A stretch of 64,000 nt of DNA from Ephemerocybe angulata. Its lineage: Eukaryota; Basidiomycota; Agaricomycetes; Agaricales; Psathyrellaceae. Both the position numbers and the translations under genes were made by a program. The notes below the pieces were generated by a model, which saw nothing but the letters and a program-made list of their open reading frames with translations, did no database searches and was not told where the DNA came from. The stretch lies in NCBI GenBank assembly GCA_013368325.1, contig JAACJK010000163.1, forward strand, positions 806,001 through 870,000. Reading direction: 5' to 3'. Of this stretch, positions 56,800-64,000 are shown piece by piece (position 1 is the stretch's first letter; each line of letters starts with the position of its first letter).

Positions 56800-59761
56800 T
56801 TAAGCAAGCTGAGGAAAGAGGAGATTAGATGGTTAGTAGTTACTGGAGAAGACCTGGATGAGATGCTTCACCATTGAGATCCCGTCCGGCTTTTAAGGTG
56901 TTCGTTGGACAATTTCTCGGGTACGCCTCCTTTTGGTTATTACACCAAAACCGGTCCTGGCGGGTTGGAATTCGGTTCAAGCTTTACCTCTGAGGTAATG
57001 TAAAGGGCTCGATGGAGTTATGAGACCGTATCATCGTGCCAAGGCGATGCGCGCTTGTGCTTCGCTTTCCAAGGGCCCTCACCGTCAGCCAGGGTTACCC
57101 CTAGTGCCAGATGTCCTTAGATTAGACTTTCAATCCAAAAGCTGATCTACATTGAGCTAGTTGCGGAAAGGCTTGATCGGGGAGGAGACAGCAGACAGAA
57201 TGCATGAATTAGGCGCCCTACCTTCTCCGAGATATTGACGGTGATTGTATGTCGCCGCTGGTTGAGACCTCCGAAACCAAATGTTCGCCCCATTGACAAC
57301 TTCATGCAAGTCGCTTTCCGAGGCTACTCGCGGAAGCTAGCAGTAGCTGATATGCTCAAGAGCAACCGGGAATCCGAAGGCAGAGAGCGTAGTCAGGAAG
57401 CTGTTGATTCTTGAGCACTTCATTGTAGATGGAACTCGGTTTCGAGGCTAGAGGATGTCAAGAGTCAAGAGGATGCTCGATAGCACGCTGCAAATTCCAA
57501 ATTGGTTGTCCCTTAACCTTATTTGGCGATGCTTGGCAACAACCCTAGTGGGCGCTCTGGGGCTCCCACAAGTTAGCGTTCCTTGGCGCTACGACTCTCT
57601 TCTTCCCCTACTGCATTGATATCTTCTTCGATGCCCCCCGAGTCGAGCTTGAATCTCTGAAGATCCATTCGAAGGCCCAGAAACCAATACTATCTGCGCC
57701 ACAAATCGCCAGAGAACTTGAGAACCCACTTCGACGGGTACCAAAAAGAAAAGACCTCTTATCCGCACAGAAGAATACAGCGGCTGGTCCTAGAGCGGAG
57801 ACTTGGCGGAGACCAATGCAAAACTTATTCGTGATCTGATAACGAAACTATCTCCTCGGATGAAGAATGGATGGTGACTAGGAGGCTTGGGTCTGTGTGA
57901 AGATTAATTGTCGATTCTTCAGGTACCATAATATGCGGAAGACGACGCTACCTCGGGCTTCCTTTAGGATGTGAACCACAAATGGCGACAGGTCGTGGGC
58001 AGGATATTCCGCCCAGGTTTACTTCACTACTAGGTGAAGTCCAGCCTGGGTCAAGATTGTGCTCGCGTTCGCGATCTCGTTTGCTCGGATCTGCCGCCAG
58101 GCTCCCCCACTTCTCTCCGCACCCAGGACGCATTTCCCTTCTCTTACTGCGCTACTGGCCCTAGGCTTGGCAAGAAGATTGATCTTGTGATAACGAAACG
58201 GGAATGCGGGGGAACTCTCTGGAGCTCTCCTGAACACGGAACAACGAACTTCAGAGCGATGAAGCGGCGCGGCATTATGGACACTGCCAAACTTAGACAT
58301 TGTTTGCGGTGTTGGTATTTCTACTCAGGGCATGGTATGTAACTACCGGGAACACCTAAGACTAGGGATTTTACTTTCGAAGCTCCTAGGTACTCTTCTC
58401 CCCCTTCACGAAGCAATCATTGGCCATTGAACAGCGCAGCGTATCAACGGATGATTGCTCCACGTTCCTAGGCACTCCTCAGCGCTCAGCTCCTTTTCTC
58501 GGGTCTTGGCTTCCCTTGTATGCACACCTCCGCACACGTGTGCACACTACAAACTAAGGTCTGCCCCAGATTCCTCGGGGAAGCTGGGGTCTTTCATAGA
58601 TGAGCACGACTCGGTCTTTGCCAAGAAAGCTTCGTTATTTCCATCACTCTGGCGCAACCACATACTACACCCCTGGTTATCTCTCCGCTCTCATCCTGAC
58701 AGTTTCATTCTACTGAAGCAACCGATGGGAAGCCAAAATGTCCTTCCTACTGGCGTGGAACTTTTTGAATCCACTTCAACCGCGCCTCAGCGATGAAATT
58801 CAGTGATTCGGAGCAAGCTCATGCGATGCGCTGTCTGAAAGGATCACGTCTCTATAATTCTAACTCCCCGTTCTCGCCATATGAGCTATTGCTAGTCTGT
58901 GCCAAGACAACGCCTTACTCTTGCTTAGAAGGCTCATTGCGATATATTGATAACTCGATAAACCAGAGAAGCGGAAGGTATCCAGTGCCGCCAGCGGCCA
59001 GAGTTAACCGATTCACATTGTCAGGAGAAACGAGATGCACAATGCAGGTTTGAAGGACAGCTGGGAGCAAATTTCAACTACGCTGAACCTGGACAGTCAT
59101 TATGACCGTCGACATGCAACATCCACCAAGTTCGCCATTTAATTGCGTCCTGATTGGCTCCATTGTCCTAGGCCGGATCGCCGGGGATGCACCCCTCTAA
59201 TCCCTCCAGTCCTCAACACCATCCGATCGTACATTCCTCACCAGTAATCATCGAGAAGCTCTTTAACTTTGAGTTGTGGTGATTGTCCGGGCTTTCACGC
59301 AAGCTCCCGAGCATCAAGCACCTTTTGGTTGGACCAAGGTTTGACATCGTTGAATATTATATGTAATCCTTGCCTGGCTATGATAACGTTGCCAGCCTCA
59401 GCATTAGATTCTTACATCTGCCTTTCGAGTTTGGGTTAGGATGGGCCCGAAATGACCTGAACTCCAACGGAAAATGGGGGTCGGGGGGCATCAGTGTCAA
59501 GCTTCAAGTTGTCAGTACGCACCTTCCTCGACATGCAGCTGCTCAGTTAAGCTATTCCCATATCGCTTCTGCTTCAAGGCCGAGCCAAAGGGAGTCCTGT
59601 CTCGGGTACCGGGCTGCTCGGTGCCGGAGCGCCTGTTCATGTCGAATCTCACTATGTTCGGGGCCTTCCCTTCACTGTGCCATTGTCCATATAGCTTATG
59701 GCCTACTAAGCTCCAATACAGTAAATCGATACTTAACCAGCGATATATCCCATACGGAAGA
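56800..59761. other. Gene-poor gap with possible degenerate coding remnants
   Basis: The longest stretch without a supported gene (about 3 kb). Two short segments look faintly coding. About 57620-57840 reads open without ATG (IFFDAPRVELESLKIHSKAQ), reminiscent of leucine-rich F-box proteins. About 59268-59361 reads FELW, stop, LSGLSRKLPSIKHLLVGP with an internal stop. Both could be relics of a duplicated F-box gene like the one just to the right, but this is weak. No direct or inverted repeats or transposon ends were recognised. Confidence 0.3.
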
Positions 59762-61389
59762 CTAATTAAACTGAAAGAGCCAATATGCGTCTTCACATTC
59801 AAAATCCTCCTCAGAAGCAAACTTGATTTTCCATCGGGGCCATTTCTTGAGTTCCAGCTCTGGGCCACTGCGATCCACGTCCCACAGCGCGCGGTTGAGC
59901 CCAACCATCTTTAGGCTAGTAACATCTGTGGCGAGGTCAATCAAGAGGAGTGGGAGTCGATTGAAGATTCCATAAAAGTGGGCAAAAGTGAGGTGTCGAC
60001 AGGTGGCGAGAATGTCAACCTGAATGCCAGGGTATCAGTCGGCCAGCCATGTGATCCTATTGCACGAAGAAACTCACTAGGTTCAGTAGTGGGTCTCCAG
60101 ACCAGTCCATGGCCAAATGGAAGGCCTTGAGTCCAGTTGGAAGGATCTTGCACAGATCACATATAAACGGCATATCGATGTCTGTGACACCGGTATGAAG
60201 CCCAAGCACCTGGAGGTGCTTCAACTTGCCAAGGAGGTCGAGATGTGAAGTCTCGTGGAGGAGATTCAGATCAATTGAAGGAATTCGCAGATACAATCGC
60301 CTAAGCTTTTTCCTATCGCCGATAAATTTGAAGAGGCCTTCCACCCATTGAGGTTCGGGTGTCTCGACCATCGTGGCGTTGTCGCAGGAGAGGCGGAAAG
60401 AATGTAGGGAGGGAAGAACAGAAGTATCGGTGATGAAGGAGGGAAATATCTCCAAGCCAATGAATCCAACTATACTGAAGGACTCCAACTTGATAGAATG
60501 CCGGAAGACAAGGTCCAGGTTCAAGTTCTCGCAATCTGTAGAGATACAGATTGTAAGCTCCTTGAGGGCGCTTAAGATGCGAACGGGCATGCCCGAGATG
60601 CAGGCTCCATCAATCGCCAGACTCTGCAAAAAATCGATATTCATCGATCCCAACACATGGTTGAACCGGGTGGAATCGATCGCAGAGTAGAGTTCTTCAA
60701 CGAAGGTGCAAGAATCATGTGCCTCCTCATCGTCTGGATAGAGGAATGGCGATGTGAAGGCTACGCGCCGCAGACCTGTGAATCGTTGCATTGCCTCCGA
60801 CGACGGAACATACCTGGGGAAGGTTTTAGACCAAAGATGCTTAGGCGGAAAGATCTGGGCTGATCTACGTTTGAAGGCAAATACTTTCAGTCGCTTGTGA
60901 AATGTGTCCAGCAATCGCATCGGTTAGACCTGGATGGGTCCCATGCCACCGAAAGGTTCGCAGGTTGCTCAGCGCCACCAAGGCGTCCCCAAGGCACACT
61001 GAGCAGAAGATTAACTTCAAAACTGGGTCTGAATAACAGAAAAGAGACCTACGCTGCTCAAATAAGGCGATACCATCAGTGAAAGCAACGACGGTAAGGC
61101 TTTTCACCAGCCTCGCGAAGTTCGAATCCCTGGTGATGCGCCGTAGGATTTCCCATGAACGGGTTGTAAGTTTCTGCGATGTCTCGTCCAAGAACTCTTC
61201 GTGGTCCGTGTTCAGCATGGAGTAGGCCTGGTCGCCCCCGACGAAGTAGATCTTGACAGCGGAGAAGATCAGATCTAAGGCGATGTCATGGAAGAGACTC
61301 GACACGCCGAGAAGCTTGGTTTGCTCCCCTCGAGGAACATATTGTACGATGTGACTCCATATTTCGGTGGGGACAATAGACTGGGACAT
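59762..61389 (-). CDS. F-box protein with leucine-rich C-terminal part
   Basis: Starts MSQSIVPTEIWSHIVQYVPR at 61389, an F-box (PTEIWSHIVQYVPRGEQTKLL...SSLFHDIAL). The rest has irregular leucine-rich segments: LRTFRWHGTHPGLTDAIAGH, LKVFAFKRRSAQIFPPKHLW, FLQSLAIDGACISGMPVRIL, KLESFSIVGFIGLEIFPSFI, KLRRLYLRIPSIDLNLLHET and LKHLQVLGLHTGVTDIDMPF. The last exon ends WLFQFN and is Trp/Phe-rich. Three or four exons. Typical of the expanded Agaricomycete F-box family thought to recruit targets to SCF ubiquitin ligases; the target is unknown. Divergent from the nuclease gene at 61628. Confidence 0.82.
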
Positions 61390-61627
61390 GACTCGTGTTG
61401 AGCACAATGCGGAGGTTATGGGAAGAAGTAAGCCGCTTCCCGACTCGGACACATCACATCGAGGCGCGATATGAGTCGGGGCTACGTACATAATCACCGA
61501 ACTTTTCCCAGGTGGGCGGGGTTTGTGGGGAAAACATTCGAACATTTGACTCCTTTGTTTTGCTCCACCACTATATAATCTGTCATGGCCTTCAAAGCTT
61601 CATCGCCACTACATCCGCTCTATTTCA

Positions 61628-64000
61628 ATGGAAACTCGCAACTCTTCGCTCTCTGCCACAAATCTCGCCGTCTACCATCATCTGAATTGCGACCTATACC
61701 TTCATAATGTGTATCACAAGCATACTCAACCGACAACTCCTGACAATGTGGCGCACCCGGAGGCTCAGCTACTAGTCGATTCTCAATACCAGCGTGGCAT
61801 AAATTGGGAGGCAACTCTTTACTCCTGGCTGGATGAGTCCAATCTTTTGCTCAAAGTTCCACCTATGCCTCTGGAAGCGGCTGTCCTGTATGAAAATATT
61901 CTTGCCGACGACAGGAGCCATTTCTTCATTGCAGGCGTGACATTCGACCCGCCGCGTGCAAGCCTTCGGGATAGATTCGAACAGGCAGGGACTGTCCCGA
62001 TAAATTTCGGGGTTGGCAAACCCGATCTCATTGAAATTACGCGAGACCATCAGGGGATTACATGGAAAGTTATTGACGCGAAAGCTTCAAAATCAATCAA
62101 GGTAAGCCTGGTCGCTTCTCCATAAATTAGCACTTGTAATCATAAATGCATGATTTCGACAGACATCCCACCACGCTCAGATATACTTCTACACCCTGTG
62201 CTTGGAGTATCTTTTGCAATACCCTGCGTTCAAACCCAGCGGCGAAGGAGGTATCTGGCTACCCCCTGACGAAGGGTTCAATGTGGTCCCTCCTTCTATC
62301 AGTGACATCAAGAGTATAGAAATCCCTCTCTTGTCCCGTTCCCTCGACTCCTTCTTGTTCGAGCGCTTGCCAAGGCTTCTCTCGCTGCCACGAGACAGTG
62401 TGAGGTGGCACTTCAATCCGCTCTGTCAAGGGTGTAAGTACAACCCAGAATGTCGCTCATTAGCAATCGAAAGCGGACGATTGGGAAGTATGCCGAACAT
62501 CTCGATCTCGGATGCGAAGACTCTACAAGAACTCCTCGATCTCACCGAACAAGGATTCCCTGATTTCACCCGCTCCTCCTCAGATATCGAAGATTTGCAC
62601 CAAGTAGTCACGAATTCGGAGGCTCTCTCACTGCTGGAACAGCACTTCCCTATTGTTGCCAAGAAAGGGAAGCGCATTCTTGGTGTTCGCCGTAAGGCTC
62701 TGTCAGACAGACAATCCGCAGTCACAAGTTCAGTTCTCGAGTCTGCAAGAAGTGGAGAGATAAAGGTCCGTCGAAAGCCTTGACCAAAGACCATCAACCT
62801 GTTCTAATAGGTTCTACCACCAGGTCATATCGCGGCGCAATTTCACTTGCCCAACCAACGAGGATGTAGCCATTCTCATTTCACTGATTCAGGACCCTGC
62901 GACACCCCGACCACAGATCGAATTCTTTACGGTCTCCCTCTTCGATAGTTTGGCTTCGGAAGGACAGGCGTACAGTGGGAAAGGGTCGAGATTCATTATG
63001 GTTCTGGCCACCATCATCCGGGAACTGACTAGTGGAGACGACGCACGTACAGCTCAGTTCTATGTGTGGTCGCCCGCCGAACAAGCTCTTCTTCAAACTC
63101 ACTTGATTCGACAGGCTTTGGTCGGAGAAGTAGATCGAGAGGATATTCGATTGTGCATCGGGGCCCTTTCTCAAGGAGCCTCCCTCCTGCAAACGGCCTT
63201 CCAGCCCGTACTCCTCTCTGGCGCACTTCTCGCCTTCCTTGCCAAAGGGAAGCGACTGAAGGCAGAGTACCAAGCATGTCTCGCTCGTATGGAACTTTCA
63301 ACAGATGGGACAGTCCCAGAGCTTCGTGCTCGGGTCGAACAAGCGCTGGAACGACTCCAGGGTATCGGTCCGCAGGCCAGTCGTGACTCGCACGAATTTG
63401 GACAACTTCCTCGCATAGTGAGTGTGAAGAAAGAAATCGAGTCGATGATCGCCCTCCCTATCGCTGGATATTGGGACCTTCAAGAGTGCGCCAAAGTCCT
63501 CCTCGGAGCAGGCTTCAATAAACCAGAGACGGAGATCACAGATGAGAAGATCTTCAAGACATTCAAAAAGGACAGCGATGGCGTATTGGAAGAGATTCTT
63601 AGTCTCAGAAACTCGACAATTTACGCCATTTTGAACGCAGCGCGTCGGGTAGTCAAGCACTACGGCCAAAATCTTCTGGTCAACGAAGGTAAGAAGATCA
63701 TGACGGAATTCATGGACGTCTGCCGCCAGGACCATCTGAGAAAGCTCTTCTTCATGCAGCAGGTCTGTGCTGTACATTTCTATTAAGCCTTTCCACTGAC
63801 AAGTCATGTAGTTTGAGGTTTTATCGAAGTTAAATGAGCTCTGGACGACAAGAATGGAAGGGTCTCCGGATGCACCAGTCTTACAGTATCGCGGGTCCAC
63901 CTCTGGAGTGCGAGGCATCGAGCACACCTTTACAATCGTGTCAGGCGTCGTTGACGTCCCTGCCTCCGACAAAGACATCTCGTTTTTCGACAAGCTCCTG
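61628..64000 (+). CDS. RecB/TM0106-like nuclease with RNase-H-like segment, 5' part only
   Basis: Truncated by the window end. Exons: 61628-62101, 62163-62765, 62824-63762 and 63812-64000 (open at the edge). The N-terminus SLSATNLAVYHHLNCDLYLH resembles TM0106/Cas4-like RecB nucleases. GVGKPDLIEI and WKVIDAKASKSIK supply the PD...(D)xK residues, and the join after the intron, TSHHAQIYFYTLCLE, gives the QxxxY-type motif. FNPLCQGCKYNPECRSLAI is a Cys cluster like the iron-sulfur Cys of these nucleases. Next, PQIEFFTVSLFDSL and AQFYVWSPAEQALLQ resemble RNase_H_2 segments of TM0106 proteins, and ELSTDGTVPELRARVEQALE resembles a SAP-like helix pair. An SF1 helicase would be expected downstream but is outside the window. 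Confidence 0.72.

Noticed and set aside
61115..61130. GTTCGAATCC, a T-loop-like sequence suggesting a tRNA
   Set aside because: It lies inside the coding sequence of the F-box gene (minus strand), and no acceptor stem or anticodon arm pairs around it.
1..64000. CRISPR arrays, transposons, integrated viruses or a secondary-metabolite cluster
   Set aside because: No regularly spaced repeats, terminal repeats, transposase or polymerase patterns were seen. The genes are ordinary fungal genes without a core biosynthetic enzyme.

Overview
The window is nuclear DNA from a filamentous basidiomycete, most likely a mushroom-forming Agaricomycete. Genes are densely packed on both strands. Almost all are split by many introns of about 45-65 nt with GT...AG borders. 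The gene content is fungal-eukaryotic: dynactin p25, Uso1/p115, TRAPPC11, mitochondrial Hsp70, SUR7/PalI, and Agaricomycete-style BTB, F-box and HGDIK-type kinase proteins. No bacterial-type operon, rRNA, tRNA, CRISPR array or transposon was recognised. The species cannot be named from the sequence alone. Most CDS intervals below run from start codon to stop codon and include introns. Exon borders are given only where I worked them out by hand.

Layout. 1-13.7 kb: a PLP-dependent Moco-sulfurase-like protein, Uso1, a small unknown gene, a BTB protein, two tandem mini-BTB-like paralogs, the mitochondrial phosphatase GEP4 and clathrin light chain. 13.8-28 kb: a monoglyceride lipase, a mitochondrial MDL1-like ABC transporter, a coiled-coil protein, the NADH pyrophosphatase NPY1, two tandem NTF2/SnoaL-like paralogs, a seven-TM protein and a SUR7/PalI protein. 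28.8-45 kb: HUB1, TRAPPC11, a GFA/CENP-V protein, a protein kinase, a secreted M43 metalloprotease, a large HSL-type alpha/beta hydrolase and an APH-fold kinase. 45-56.8 kb: mitochondrial Hsp70 with a clear heat-shock element, an F-box protein with a likely frameshift, dynactin p25, a TMEM70-like mitochondrial protein, cytochrome b2 and a PrpB/oxaloacetate-hydrolase-like lyase. 56.8-59.8 kb is a gene-poor gap. 59.8-64 kb: an F-box/leucine-rich protein and the 5' part of a RecB-like nuclease protein that runs off the edge.

Functionally the window is mostly housekeeping. Membrane traffic is represented by Uso1, clathrin light chain, TRAPPC11, dynactin p25 and SUR7. Mitochondrial functions are represented by GEP4, an MDL1-like transporter, Hsp70, a TMEM70-like protein and possibly cytochrome b2. 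Lipid and small-molecule metabolism makes up most of the rest. The accessory part consists of small paralog pairs and lineage-specific BTB, F-box and kinase genes.

The most interesting items are: (i) the edge gene, which combines a TM0106/Cas4-like PD-(D/E)XK nuclease with a Cys cluster and an RNase-H-like segment; (ii) a 9-nt microexon encoding the haem-ligand HPG motif of cytochrome b2; (iii) a tandem pair of mini-BTB genes with identical intron phases; (iv) a 32-bp near-perfect palindrome beside a 7-bp tandem repeat upstream of the kinase gene; and (v) a probable GC-AG intron inside the kinase catalytic loop.
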